A program made the position numbers and the translations under genes. From Reticulascus tulasneorum (lineage: Eukaryota; Ascomycota; Sordariomycetes; Glomerellales; Reticulascaceae), in assembly GCA_001557505.1 (NCBI GenBank), contig LSAX01000005.1, forward strand, positions 3,596,001 to 3,660,000: DNA of 64,000 nucleotides, in the 5' to 3' direction. How positions within the stretch are numbered: position 1 is the first letter of the stretch; every line of letters begins with the position of its first letter. The notes below the pieces were generated by a model. It searched no databases. It saw only the letters and a list, made by a program, of their open reading frames with translations, and was not told where the DNA came from. This document shows positions 42,786 through 54,350 of this stretch, in pieces.

Positions 42786-44933
42786 ATGCTTTTCCACATT
42801 GGAATTGTGTTTGCTCTCCTCGGGGAAGGGCTCGCCTCTCCGCCTCGTCATCAAGCATTAGAAACGACCGCAGACTTGAAGTATGCCATCCGATTCGGTA
42901 GTCATGTTTAACAAATACTCCCCACTTCCGTCTATATACTAATAGTCACATAAAGAGACCTCCACCAGGTGAATGAGGTTTCATTTTTTGTACGGCGAGG
43001 TTTAGAGCTCTGCCCAATCAGATATCCATCACCGGGGCCTATCAACTTCTTCGTATATCCATCCTCGGTCTTCGCTACCATCGAAACTTCCGTTACCTCG
43101 ACCTCTACCGCATTGCCCACTTCAAAATCTACCTCGACTTCCAGCTTCAGATCAACTGCTCAAACAACATCATCCTCAACAACCAAATCCTCCACCACTG
43201 TGGCATCTTCGACAACGAGACGCACATCCACGACTTCATCCCCAACTCCAACGCCAGTCACTTGTCCATCGTCGCCCCAAGCTTGCGAGCAAAGTGTCTG
43301 CCAAGGAATATATAGCAATGGCGCTGCCACCTGCAAATCCCAAGCAATGCTAGGCTGCACCTGCATACCAACAATCAACACGCCCGGATTCTCCTGTGGG
43401 AATTTGGCAAGTTGTGAAGCCAACAACTGCGCCGGCACCTTCAATTTAGATACTGGCAAAGCCACATGCAAAAATTACTTTGCAGGCTGCCCATGTACGC
43501 CAACAGCAACCACCTGTGGTCAACCACAAACTTGCGATGGGACCAATTGTCAGGGTGCGTTCGACTTAGCCGATGGCGTGGCCAAGTGCACCAAGTTCTT
43601 TGCAGGCTGTAGGTGTGTCCCGTCAGACAATACTTGCGGACAGCCACAGGCTTGTAACGGTGCCAATTGTCAGGGTGCTTTCGATCTGTCCGATGGCGTG
43701 GCCAAGTGCACGAAATTCTTTGCAGGCTGCAAATGTGTCCCATCGGACACTACTTGCGGACAGCCACAGACTTGTAGCGGTGCCAACTGTCAGGGTGCTT
43801 TCGATCTGTCCGATGGCGTGGCCAAGTGCACCAAGTTTTTTGCAGGCTGCAAATGTGTCCCGTCGGACGCTACTTGCGGACAGCCACAATCTTGCGATGG
43901 TGCGAATTGTCAAGGCGCTTTTGATTTGGCTGACGGTGTGTCTAAGTGCACGAAGTTTTTTGCGGGCTGCAAATGTACCCCATCAGATGCAACATGTGGT
44001 CAGCCGAAAAGCTGTGACGGAGCCAATTGTCAGGGCGCCTTCGATACCAGTGATGGCCAAGCGAAGTGCACCAAGTTCTACGCAGGTTGCAAGTGCGTCC
44101 CGTCAAGTGCAACATGCGGTCAGCCGAAAAGCTGTGACGGCGTCAACTGCCAGGGTGCATTTGATACGAATGACGGCATAGCTAAGTGCACCAAGTTTTA
44201 TGCCGGCTGCAGGTGTCTCCCTTCAGATGCTACATGTGGTCCGCAGAAAACATGTGATGGTGTCAACTGCCAGGGTGCATTCGATATGGGCGATGGCGTT
44301 GCGAAATGCACCAAGTTCTACGCAGGCTGCAAGTGTGTTCCGTCCGGCAATACATGCGGTCCCGCTCAGTCCTGCGACTCAAACGGTTGCGCCGGGACGT
44401 TCGATGTGGATTCCAACAAGGCTCGCTGTCGAGGGAAATTTGAGGGATGCTACTGCAGACCTAGCCAAAAAAGTTGCGGAAAGCCTAAGAGCTGTCTTGG
44501 GAGTAGCTGCGGCGGAAGCATTGACAACGCTCAGTCAAAGTCGGCAACATGCAAAAAGTACTACAAGGGCTGCATTTGTGAACCCCTTGCAGGGACGCCG
44601 CAACGTTGCGGGTCGCTTGCTCCTTGCGACTTCGCCGGTTGTAATGGTTACAAGTATCTTCCCGACGATTTTACAGGCAAATGTCTCGCCGGCGCGCATA
44701 TGGGTTGCACATGTACCAAGACTGCGAATACGCCCCATGCCGCACAACAACCTTCCCCAGGCATCCCTGGCTCTCCCGCCGGCGGAGCAGCCCCGATATA
44801 CTGTTGGAAAGTTTGTTTCGACGATTGGACAGCTCAGGGAGGGTCTTGCAGAGTTAATGCATGCGAGTGCTCGGATGGCCGGGCCTGGGTCATGCATCCA
44901 TCCCTGGGTTACACAAACTTTTGCCCTACATAG
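42786..44933 (+). CDS. Secreted protein built of about twelve 40-residue six-cysteine repeats
   Basis: Two exons (42786-42880 and 42956-44933; the 75-bp intron runs GTATGC...AAAG) give 690 aa. Exon 1 encodes a signal peptide (MLFHIGIVFALLGEGLA). A Ser/Thr linker (about residues 70-125) precedes roughly twelve tandem units, each with six Cys. The consensus starts CGQPQSCDGANCQGAF, continues DLADGVAKCTKFFAGC and ends KCVPSDAT. Units 3-9 are nearly identical; units 1-2 and 10-12 are diverged but keep the Cys spacing. A last Cys-rich block (YCWKVCFDDW ... NACECSDGRAW) ends the protein. No membrane segment or GPI signal is seen, so it is probably secreted or wall-associated through disulphides. 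The repeat family was not recognised; a matrix, adhesin or effector-like role is possible but speculative. Confidence 0.85.
43261..44720 (+). repeat. Coding tandem repeat, 120-bp period, about 12 units
   Basis: DNA-level array underlying the six-cysteine repeats. Central units (about 43500-44340) share long identical stretches such as the block starting GGCGTGGCCAAGTGCAC. Outer units have diverged in length and sequence, the pattern left by unequal exchange in the middle of an array. Confidence 0.88.
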
Positions 44934-45893
44934 ATAGACCAACCCAAGCCGCTATCGAGCAGGGGCATCCTTAGAAGACAATAATACATAGTGCACTGAT
45001 GGCTCAAATATAGTTGAGGTGTATTCAAAACTGCAAATTCATACTTCACGAGCTTGCCTCTCCATCGCCAGTCCTCACCGGCAGTTGAATTCCCTTCGTA
45101 TTAGATGATAGTGTATGCAGTAGAAGTTGATCTCCGTCGCGCCGTCTGAGACAGGTGATGGGATCGTCTTGATTTCATGGTTCATCCCATAGTCAAAAAG
45201 TATTGTAACCCGTCCGCTTGAGTTCTACACGGAGCCGTGAACAGCCTCGCGTTGTCTTTACATCATGTCGATGATGAAGACTTGAAGAACCCCGACGGTA
45301 TCCACCTCCAATATCTTGGCACTCAGATCTTGACCTCGTAAAACCTTATCGGTAACTACCTTGTAAGGATCTAGCCGTCACGTCATTAATGATCTCGGTG
45401 CGGCCTGGTAACAAGCTGCGGTGTCAAACTAGGTCTCCTTAGGGATGTATGCTTCACGTCATAGACAACCCTTTCGCTCGTTAGACTTGCTAAACGTATA
45501 CTGGCCAGGCACAGACAGCCTTCCACATCTTACTTTGTAAGCTTGAGACGTACGAATGCCAAGCGAATCATCTTTTCAACGGCACATTAGGCAGCAATTA
45601 GCTTTGTGTTGTTTTTCTAAGCGCGTAAATCGGATTCAGCATCCTATGCCGCTGTTTCATCAGCCCAATCCGCTTATTACCAAGACTTCGAGGCCCGTAG
45701 AAAATATTACGTCTCTGGCCCGAATAAACCTTGTTAGGCCTAGGACATTTGCCATCCGACCAGTCGTGTAAATAAATCGTCATTTGCAACAGTAACAACA
45801 GGTATGTAACTCACTTTAAACCAAATGTGTATGTTGTAGACCCTGTATATTAAGTGAAACCGGTCGGTATTCTTATCCAATCAGCTTGTTGTA
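44934..45893. other. Intergenic region between convergent genes
   Basis: 960 bp between the repeat-protein gene and the convergent methyltransferase gene. No element recognised. Confidence 0.5.
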
Positions 45894-46871
45894 CTATAGG
45901 CGTTTGATGGTAAATCTCAAACCCTTTGCACCCATCTTGTTTTGGATTGCAGTTGACTTTCCCTCCGGCGCGGACAATGTGAACTCCGGCGAGCTCAAAT
46001 CCGCCTCAACAGACCATTTAGTCCCCGTCTGTTCGCCGATGCGGTCCCATAGCTCCTTCCAGCTTTGTGGATTGTGTCGAAAGTGCTTTCGTCCGCCCTT
46101 ATTGCCGGGTCGCGAGAACTCCCCTGCGTCTTCACTGCCGGATTGTCGTCCAATAATCAGCGAACCCGGCTGCGGCACAAGTAGCTGGACAGTCCTGAGT
46201 GCAACTCTCTCCTGTTCTTCGAGACTGAAGAGATGGAAAAAGGCACCCGTGTAGATGATGTTCATCTGCCCGGCCAGGTTGGCGAGTGGCGAAGAATCAT
46301 CGAAAACGTCGGCTGCGATGAAGGTAGTCTGCAGTCGGTCCTCGTCTTTGAACAGTTCGTAGCTGACAGGGAAGAAATCTCCCCAAAGATCGGAACCATA
46401 GGTATTGGCAGAAGGCACGCCATCGAAAACGAGCTGACGTATCTCTTGCCCAAAGCAGCAGCCTAGATCCAGAAACTTCTCGCCATGTTTCACCCGCTCC
46501 ACAACTTCTGGATAGATGTCTGTGTTCATCATGCTCAGATCCAGAAACTGGAACATTCCAATGCACGGGTATGGGCACTAAGAGAGGTTAGAATTCAAAA
46601 TGGTTTCGAGGCCTTAGTGAAAGGTAGACTGGAATGGCGTACCACTTTAAAGGCTTTCGCCCTCTGTTACATGTTAGCAAGAAACAAATACCAGTGTGCA
46701 GCAGTGTCAACTTACAATTCCCTCAACATGGCTGTTGATGTTTTCATCAAGAATCCCGCTATATTCGCGTAATAATTTCCTCCCGGGTTCCGTCAGAATC
46801 GACGCATTGAGATCGTAAAATTCGATCTTTCGTGGATTCTCTTTGTCGGGGACGCTGCTGAGACTCGTCAT
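45894..46871 (-). CDS. SAM-dependent methyltransferase, fungal small-molecule type
   Basis: Three exons (46871-46716, 46663-46643, 46577-45894) join in frame to 286 aa; the middle exon is only 21 nt and encodes RAKAFKV. Class I Rossmann methyltransferase: motif I is KFLDLGCCFGQEIRQLVFDG, followed by NTYGSDLW, FIAADVFDDSSPL (acidic loop) and MNIIYTGAFFHLFSLEEQ. The N-terminal string YPCIGMFQFLDLSM and the short N-terminal helices are typical of a family of fungal methyltransferases often found in secondary-metabolite clusters. No cluster backbone gene is present here; the nearest gene is an aldehyde dehydrogenase. Substrate unknown. The microexon join is supported by frame, GTAAGT/GTACGC donors and TAG/CAG acceptors, but needs transcript confirmation. 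Confidence 0.85.
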
Positions 46872-47273
46872 TTCTTTATCTTTTCGAGAGTTTGGCTTAG
46901 TGAAAAAGCTCTTGGAAACCTTCTGCCTTGAAACGAGAAAGAACTCTAGTCATAAATAATTTCACATTTGTTCGCCGGGCAATCATATCAGGTGAGGGGC
47001 AGCTGGCTGGTCAAGCCGCCGTCGGAGTTAGCGGCGTCCGCCCGCAGATTCCTCTGCATGCCAAGGCCAACTTTGCTAGGCAGCGATGGGACGGGGGAAC
47101 GTGAGCAATGTTTACTACCTACGCGGACCTCGACCTCATACAACGGTGACTCCTTACATGACTCATTTGAGTGAATACCTTCTGCCAAGAATTCAAAACA
47201 AGAAGGCGTGAAAGCCACCAAAGACAGGAGGCGGTATATGGCTTAGATTAAATGTAGTATTGCAACTCAACCG
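46872..47273. other. Short intergenic region
   Basis: 402 bp between the methyltransferase start and the aldehyde dehydrogenase stop, both on the minus strand. It should include the methyltransferase promoter; no element recognised. Confidence 0.5.
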
Positions 47274-48879
47274 CTACAGAAGCAGCCCTAGATTTACATG
47301 GATGACCTTTTCTTCTAGATAAGCGTCCAACGTAGATTCGCCGAGCTCTCTGCCGAGACCGCTCTGCTTGACACCACCAAACGGCATCTTGACGTCGTAG
47401 TTGTTACTCTCGTTGATCCAGACCATTCCGGTTTGCAACCTCGACGCTGTCCGCATTGCAGTCGTTATGTTCTGGGTAAAGACCATGCCAGCGAGGCCGT
47501 AGTCGGAATCATTAGCCAGCGCCACGGCCTCGTCCTCGGTCTTGAACGTCGACACCGCGACCACGGGCCCGAATATCTCCTCGTGGAAGATCTTCATCTT
47601 GTTGGTAACGCCAGTGTAGATGGTTGGCTCGATGAAGTACCCCTTATCGACTCCCTTCCAAGGACCGCCACCGGTTACCAGGTTGGCGCCGCCCGTCTTT
47701 GCCTCGTCAAGGTACTCGAGTACCTTGTCGTACTGCATCTTCGAGACCTGTGGTCCCTGAGTTGTGCCCTCGTCGAACGGCTGCCCGACTTTTGAGGCTT
47801 TGGCCAGATCGGCGAAGATTTGGATGAACTTCTCTTGCGCACCCTCCTGTACTAGAATTCGAGCATTGGCACTGCAAATCTGCCCCGCGTTGCCCATGCC
47901 GCCAGCCATCGCCCACTTTGCGGCCTGTTCCAGATCCGCGTCATCGAAGACGATGAAGGCGGATTTCCCGCCAGCCTCGACGGTGGTCTTCTTCATGTTG
48001 ATGGCCGCCGACTTGATGACCTGCCGTCCAGTGACGGTTGAGCCAGTGAACGCGATCTTGTCGATGTCCAGATGCTTGGTGAGGGCATCGCCTGTCACCC
48101 TACCGTGACCATTGAGGACCTGCACCACACCTGGGGGGTAACCGGCCTCTTTGAATAGTTTGGCCAGGAACAGAGCGGCTAATGGCGAGAACTCAGACGG
48201 CTTCATTATGATACAGCAGCCGGTAGCCAGGGCCGGACCCAGTTTCCACGAGCAGTTGACGAGCGGGAAGTTCCACGGCGAGATAGCTCCGCACACGCCG
48301 ACGGGCTGCTTGATGGTGTATCCGAACTTATTGGCGTTGATTGGTATGGTCTGTCCGTTGATCTTGTCCGCCCATCCGGCGTAGTACCGGAAGCATTTGA
48401 CGACGAGGGGCCATTCGATGCCGAGAGAGGTGGTGTATGGCTTGCCGACATCCCAGGCTTGCAACGCGAACAGCTCCTCCTTGTTCTCTTCTACCAGATC
48501 CGCCACCTTGTTCAAGAGTCTGCCCCGGTCTTCCGGGGTTAAGTCCCGCCATGATGGGTCGTTGAACGCGGCGCGAGCTGCCTTGACCGCGATGTCAACA
48601 TCGTCCGCAGTAGCGATTTCTACCTCGACAATAGTCTCTTCCGTCCTATTTGTCTGCCAGTAAGCGTTTGAACGAACACGGATGATATGTAAACGAGATC
48701 ACATAAGCTTCGGCAGCTTAGGTAACTGGAAGGAAGAAATCAGCTGCTTACGCGGGGTCTATGCTCGCCAACTTCTCGCTGGAGCTTCCCTTCACGAACT
48801 CGTTATTGATGAAGAGCCCTGTCGGAAGGGATATCTTCTGGCCGTTAGGCGCAGTCAGTGTCACATTAAGGTCGGCCAT
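47274..48879 (-). CDS. NAD(P)-dependent aldehyde dehydrogenase
   Basis: Two exons (48879-48752 and 48645-47274) give 499 aa, the usual ALDH length. The acceptor AAATAG restores DPATEETIVEVEIATADD across the join. Catalytic residues are all present: Asn168 in SPWNFPL, Glu266 in TTVEAGGKSAF (the common form is VELGGKS) and the nucleophile Cys300 in GQICSAN. NAD-binding FTGSTVTG, EEIFGPVV and the end PFGGVKQSGLGRELG are canonical. The sequence fits cytosolic ALDH1/2-like enzymes that oxidise acetaldehyde and other small aldehydes. No mitochondrial leader is apparent. A TATA-like element and a 19-base C/G homopolymer lie 60-100 bp upstream. Confidence 0.95.
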
Positions 48880-48940
48880 TTTGATCGGAAAGAGAGAATG
48901 AGCTCAGTTGTGCAATTCTGTCAACTGTTTGGAGCTCGCC

Positions 48941-48950
48941 TTATATATAA
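48941..48950 (-). promoter_or_regulatory. TATA-like element of the aldehyde dehydrogenase gene
   Basis: TTATATATAA lies 62-71 bp before the ALDH start codon, a normal position for a fungal TATA element. Confidence 0.5.
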
Positions 48951-48956
48951 GCACAT

Positions 48957-48975
48957 CCCCCCCCCCCCCCCCCCC
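48957..48975. repeat. Homopolymer of 19 C (G19 on the ALDH sense strand)
   Basis: Uninterrupted run directly upstream of the TATA-like element of the ALDH gene. Length could vary between strains, or be misread in assembly. Confidence 0.85.
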
Positions 48976-51016
48976 AGGCCCCGAAACCCCGGATTATTCG
49001 CGCTCGCAACATCTTACACCGAGCGCGGGGCTCGAGGTGTGGATGCCAGGGGGGTCAGCATTCAATTAGTTCTTACATCGTTTCCAGCGGGGTATACGCT
49101 AGCCTGAATCTCCATCTACGTCGCCATCCTTCCATCAGCTTGGGAATCTAGACATGCTTTTGACTTGCGATTTAATCATGTATGGGAAACAAATCACATG
49201 GGTTTAGACGAAGCTAAGTTATGCACAAATGCGATTTACTCACAGTCTCTGGTCCTGTGGCTTACATGTACTTGCCGCCGTCCATGGGACTTTGTGTTTT
49301 AGACCCGCATCCATCCTTGTAAAGTTGCACGTACTCCGGTCTGGGGTCAATGCAAAGGCCCGCCTCCCTGGTCAAAACACCCCGAAGTTAACACGAGTCT
49401 GGAGAAGAGTGGATCCGTCATTTTCATTGGGTGTCTTTGCCTGACCTCGGCTTATGACGCTGCGAGAGTGCAAGCTAACAAATCGGATTGGACGTTGGCA
49501 ACATTAGGTACATTACTCTGCATTGCGATCCGGTCGAGAACCAAACACGGATTGTTCCTCAGGGAATCCAGCGACTGCCTGCAACGTACAGGACGATCAA
49601 GCTGATAATACGCGATGGACGCAGCAGCAGACTCCCTGTGCAGTCTATGAAGTATCGCTCCACGAAACATTATGACCAGGATTGATGCCGAAGCAACTAC
49701 ACCACCAGAACCCAAACTAGCACCTGACTGCACTTGGTGCGGCAACAGTTGCCGTGGGCACTATTACCTACCACACCTCTGCTGAATTCCGTATTCACTG
49801 CTAGTTGCAGGCCGCCACCGTCATGACTGTCCCGTTTGGTCAGCAGGCAAAATGCGCAACTGCCCATTTCTTGACGCCACCCCGAGTCTTTGATTCACGG
49901 ATAATGAGGGAAATTGAAGTCGAGGCTGCGAGGGCGGAGAGCGCCACTGTGAGAGCGAGGGATAGTGTCATTTTTGTATGATTGAGGATGGATGATGTGT
50001 TGCAAGCGGGTTACGGGTACGACTTTTGAAAATGGAAGAGGATAGTCGACTAGGTAGTTGAAGACGAGTTGATATTTTGGACGCTTGCGGTTTTAGGCTT
50101 AGTGCGGAGTCGTCCATAGTTATGCCCTTCAAGGAACGGTCTTTACATGCCGGGAACACTCTTATGGGTAGCTTAGCTTATAGCTTTGCCCACTCGACGG
50201 CATTATGGTCCACTACCTGAGTTGTCTAGATCGCAAGTCTTCCTTGGGTGGGCCGTAGCCCTGAAGATTTCTCTGAGATTTCCAGAATATCTTTAAAGGT
50301 TACAGCCCGCAAGCGGTCAGCACTCTACCCGTTTGTAACCTCGGTCTTCTCCTTTGTCAGAACTTAAGGTGCTTAAATTGATAAGCCAAAAGCACGATGC
50401 GGGACGAGGTAATATCAACCTCATGTGCGTTCCCACTGGGACCCATCAGTTGTCTCAAGATGAAATGACCAAGTAAGTGCAGTGGCAACGTTTACCTCGA
50501 ACTCCACCAGGATATTGGAAATCTTCTGCAGCAAGCAGAGGGATCACAATCATGCTGATAATCAAGCTACCAAAAGATGTCACTGTTATAGCTAGGCGCA
50601 CCTACCTAGTATGTAGTAGTGAAGATCATGGTCCTTTAGTGGTAAGCTGCAAGCGAAAGAAGGTCTAGTCAAGAAGCTAATCGACGCGCCAGCTGTCTCG
50701 CGGAGTTGTCCAGCCACTGCCTGGAACTACTTCACAATGCTGCAGCTAGTCAGGGCTAGATAAGAAAAAACTGCCGTAGTAGTCAGCGGGTAACGTTCCC
50801 TAACCGGGGAATGATGCTGCCTTTCCATACAATTATATACAACGCGCACGCCAATCCTGCAAACGTCCCAAACCCTGCACCATCAACTGTTCCTCTCACG
50901 GTTGATTGATCTCCTTTCAATTCGGGGTTTATCCTCGGTGTCCTTTCACAACATCCTCTTGACCCGGCGTATAGTGAGGGTTACAATCAAGTGGAGGGCT
51001 CGTTACCTAAACATGC

Positions 51017-52248
51017 CTACGCTGCCGCAGGGACGTATGCATATCTGGGTAGCTGCGCCATCCTCTCCTCCGGGCTCACCTCTGTATCCGCATACACCAT
51101 CCTAACGTTCTTGTCCTTGTCCTTTTTTGCCTTCTTATCGCCCGCATCATCAGTGCTCTGCACAGCACTCTCTACTGTATCCGGCTTCTTGGGCGGTTTA
51201 ATCCCGGCCTCGGCCATGCGGATCAGCTGGTCAATATCATCACCTTGCTGCGCCGCTCCGGAAACGAGCTCGTCAACTGTGGACGCTCCAGGAGGGCCAG
51301 GAGGAGATGCGCCCGGGCCGCTCCAAAATGTCGCGTCACCATGTGGAGGCCTTTGCGGCAGGCCACCTGGTGCGGGCGCCACATAGCCAGACGGCCTGGC
51401 CGGGAGTGCGGATGGTGAGAAGCCGTTGAAGTTGCTTGGGGGGAATGACTGTGGGGGATACGAGGGCGGTGCGCCGTGTGCAGCCTGAAGGGGGTATTGT
51501 AGATCTGGCGTCGTTGCGCCGTACGGCGCGTGGGGAGGGGGATACGGAGAATTGTTCTAAGGTAATCGTCAGTGGGAGGGTGTCATAAGAGAAGGAATCA
51601 CGACTTACAAAAGAACCAGGGCTGCCGCTCGGGGCTCCAAAGGCCGGGCTCCCATTCGCACCTGCCGCCTTTTGCGCTGCCACCTTCGCGCGGTGGTCGG
51701 CCAGCCGTTGTTTTATCTCCTCGGGTGTCTCTGGCTTCAGCTTTTTCCGAGGGTTCTTCGATTGTCCTGGCAGAGGATTCCCCGTCGCCACCCTCCGCTC
51801 TTCCTGGGCCTGGTAGAAGCTCTGGATAATTCGGTTTCGGTGCTGCTCGAGGACCTCCCGGGGTATGCCCTCCATGCCAAAAATCTCCACCTCGAGGCCC
51901 TGTCGGTTAGGCAGCGCGTTGTCAACTTGGGACAGCGTCTCCTTGTGAACCTGGTTCAGGTGGACCGATAGACCTGTGAGTTGCAGCAGGGTGAGCTTCT
52001 GCCCTAAAGGGGGGGGTTAGGTTCGTTCCTTACCTCCGGCGGTGTTAAGCCGCCGAGCACATCTGTCGCATTTGAAATGCTTTGCCTTTTGGTGGGAGAT
52101 CAGAAGTTTCAAATCTTCAAAATCTCGTTCGCCTGCGGCGTGGTCAGTTGGCAATCACAGCAATGAATGGAAGGGGCTCACAATAGTAGCACCAAGGGCG
52201 AGCTAGGACCTCCTCCACATCCGGGTGGCCACGCTTTTTGTTGCCCAT
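51017..52248 (-). CDS. Zinc finger protein of the BuGZ/ZNF207 type
   Basis: Four exons (52248-52182, 52132-52034, 51973-51609, 51556-51017) with introns of 49-60 bp give 356 aa. The N-terminus [20 protein letters not shown] leads into two adjacent C2H2 fingers ([18 protein letters not shown], then [18 protein letters not shown]) and the conserved helix [18 protein letters not shown]. All are hallmarks of the BuGZ/ZNF207 family. Animal BuGZ binds Bub3 and microtubules and promotes kinetochore function and splicing. The C-terminal half is Pro/Gly/Tyr-rich and disordered, as in the family, and ends in a short conserved-looking segment ([34 protein letters not shown]). A Bub3-binding GLEBS motif could not be assigned with certainty. 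Confidence 0.88.
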
Positions 52249-53165
52249 GTTGGCGACGCAAATCGCAAGCAGCGGAGCGTATGCTGGGTAGATGGTGATC
52301 GTGGGAGTGGTGGTTTGAAGTGGCAGGAAGTTTTGGCGCGAAAGGCTCACGGGAAATCGAGTAGACCGCAAGTGCTAGGCCGGATCCGGATTAGCGTTGG
52401 TCTTATTTATGCGAATTGGCACACAGCGGAGGATCATAATCCCGCTCCGCAAACCCGGATCGCAAAACGCCACCGAAGGGGCTGCATGGTGAACCTGGAC
52501 TGAATCGTACGTATGGAGGATATGACCTGCTGGGTTTGTGCAGCGTCTCACCCACTCTGCAGTTGTTTTGCGTTTAACTTTGTTCTTTTGCTATGGTGGC
52601 AAACCTGTATGACATTCTCCTTTCTTGTGTCCAGACCCTTACGCTTATATAACGGGGCGTTGGAATATAATAACATGCATTTCAAGATCACTATTCTAAA
52701 CCTACCCTGTGTATTTGCCGGATCCTTGAATGCGGCTGCAGCTCTGCAAGGATAGGTATGCATGTGAGGAAACGAACAGCCCGTGATAACCACCGAGTCT
52801 TACCCCCGCCTCATTTTCTCCCCGGGCTTTGGCCCCGGATCAGGCAGTGCGGAAAATGACTGTACTGCTTCCGGATCTGGTCTCCCCGATCGTTTCAGTC
52901 GGGTCTAGAGAGACAGACACTGGACTCACTGATCAGCATCTCAATTATTGGAATGCACTCCATGGAGTAAGTAATGTGAGCGCGTCACCAAACAAGGCCT
53001 AAGAGGAATGGCCCAGAATTCGTGATGGCGCTCGCGATATGTGAGGGTTCACGTACAATTGCAGGCGTCTGCAGAGGTATCAATGGGGGGAAGACTCAAT
53101 TACGGGGAATCTTCACCGACGCATAATGCAACCCCGGCGTCCGGGGAAGAAGCGCAAGTCAGCTT
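52249..53165. other. Intergenic region, nothing recognised
   Basis: 917 bp between two minus-strand genes; should contain the BuGZ-like promoter. No other feature recognised. Confidence 0.5.
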
Positions 53166-54350
53166 CTAAAGAACAGCCGAATACGAGTGAGTGTTTGTGC
53201 AGCCAATCTTCTCCGGTAAGGTGCTGAGACGGTGTTTCTTTTTGCATCTCCGAAACTGCTGCCTGTCATCCGATACCATAGTTGCGTATCGTGACAGTGA
53301 CTCGTCATCCAGAGCATCCCATCTCTCATCCAGCAGCCGCGAAACTTCACTGAAGGCGATATCAGGCGCTGCGTCGTGAATGATTTGTCGGTGTTCATTA
53401 TTGAAGAACATGCGCGCTGAAAGGTCATGACGCACTGCATGTAACCTTGTCAGTGATGTCTGATCCATGCTTTCTCACGATGCCTCCGGGCACAGGACTG
53501 GAGGCATTGTACCCTCAGCGCACGTTTGTGATGGAGCCACCACAAACTTGGATGTTTCCCTCTTACCTGAGTACGCAGCATCCCTTTTCGATGTTAGAAG
53601 CTGGCCATAGTGCTGCCACAAGCTTTCCACTGAGTGACCAGTGAGCTCGGCCCAGGCTGTCGGCGCATCGATGGGACGGCTATTCATCTTGTAGATGATA
53701 CTCCGAATCGTGCCATCGCCAAACCGTCGCTCGAGGTAGTCTAGAAAATAAGCGGTGTAGTAGTATCCGTCGTCCCAGTTTCCGTCCGCGTCTTCTTCCC
53801 AGTTCGATGGTGCCAGAGCGGACCGAAGTTGCACCCAGTCCGCGATGCCCTCGATGAAACCAACGGAAAAGCTGTCGCTCCAATCGTAGGCAACGCAGTG
53901 AACCATGTGATGGGTTATGATTCCAGCAAAAGTTTCATTGAGAAAGCCTTCGAAAAGTCTGGCGATGAAATTAAGGGATAGCTCAACGACTCTTTGATCC
54001 TCGTCCTCTTTTGGCTCGAGATGTCTGGCGACATCGGGTATGTCCGCCAGGACAAGCTTGATAGAGCGAGTTGGTGGCAGGGTAAAAGGCGATGCATAAA
54101 GTAGCTCTATAGCATTTTTGGCAGCCGTAGTCATACACTCCGCAGCGTTAAGGGTATTCAGGAAGCGTTTTGCACCCGGGTGACTCAGATCGCGAATCTC
54201 AAACTGGAGCTCTGGCAGCCGGTGCATCTCGGGAATCACAGGCTTGCATTGAGGTGGCTCACTGCGGCCATGAGCTTGCGACATGGTATTCAGGATGAGT
54301 ATGAACGAGACTAGGACGTTTAGAGACCATAGAGGGGGATCTGTTGCCAT
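53166..54350 (-). CDS. Basic-secretory-protein (BSP) domain fused to an HMG box
   Basis: Exon 1 (54350-53567) encodes a BSP-type zincin-like domain: LQFEIRDLSHPGAKRFLNTL, FIEGIADWVQLRSALAPSNW, WDDGYYYTAYFLDYLERRFG and TGHSVESLWQHYGQLL. Exon 2 (53434-53166), joined in frame by a 132-bp intron (GTAAGA...TGCAG), encodes LSARMFFNNEHRQIIHD, FSEVSRLLDERWDAL and RYATMVSDDRQQFRR. This matches an NHP6-like HMG box in register. The spliced product is 350 aa. The protease signature, usually HExxH, reads HHMVH at residues 147-151, so the catalytic Glu is lost. If the intron is not used, the BSP part ends at 53475. M at 54350 gives a hydrophobic leader (LNVLVSFILIL); M at 54284 (MSQAHGRSEPP) would make a cytosolic or nuclear protein and fits the HMG box better. 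Confidence 0.7.

Larger units (their letters stand above)
48880..51016. other. Intergenic region: ALDH promoter and unassigned sequence
   Basis: 2.1 kb without a supported gene. The first 100 bp hold the ALDH core promoter; the rest shows only short unrelated frames. Confidence 0.45.
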
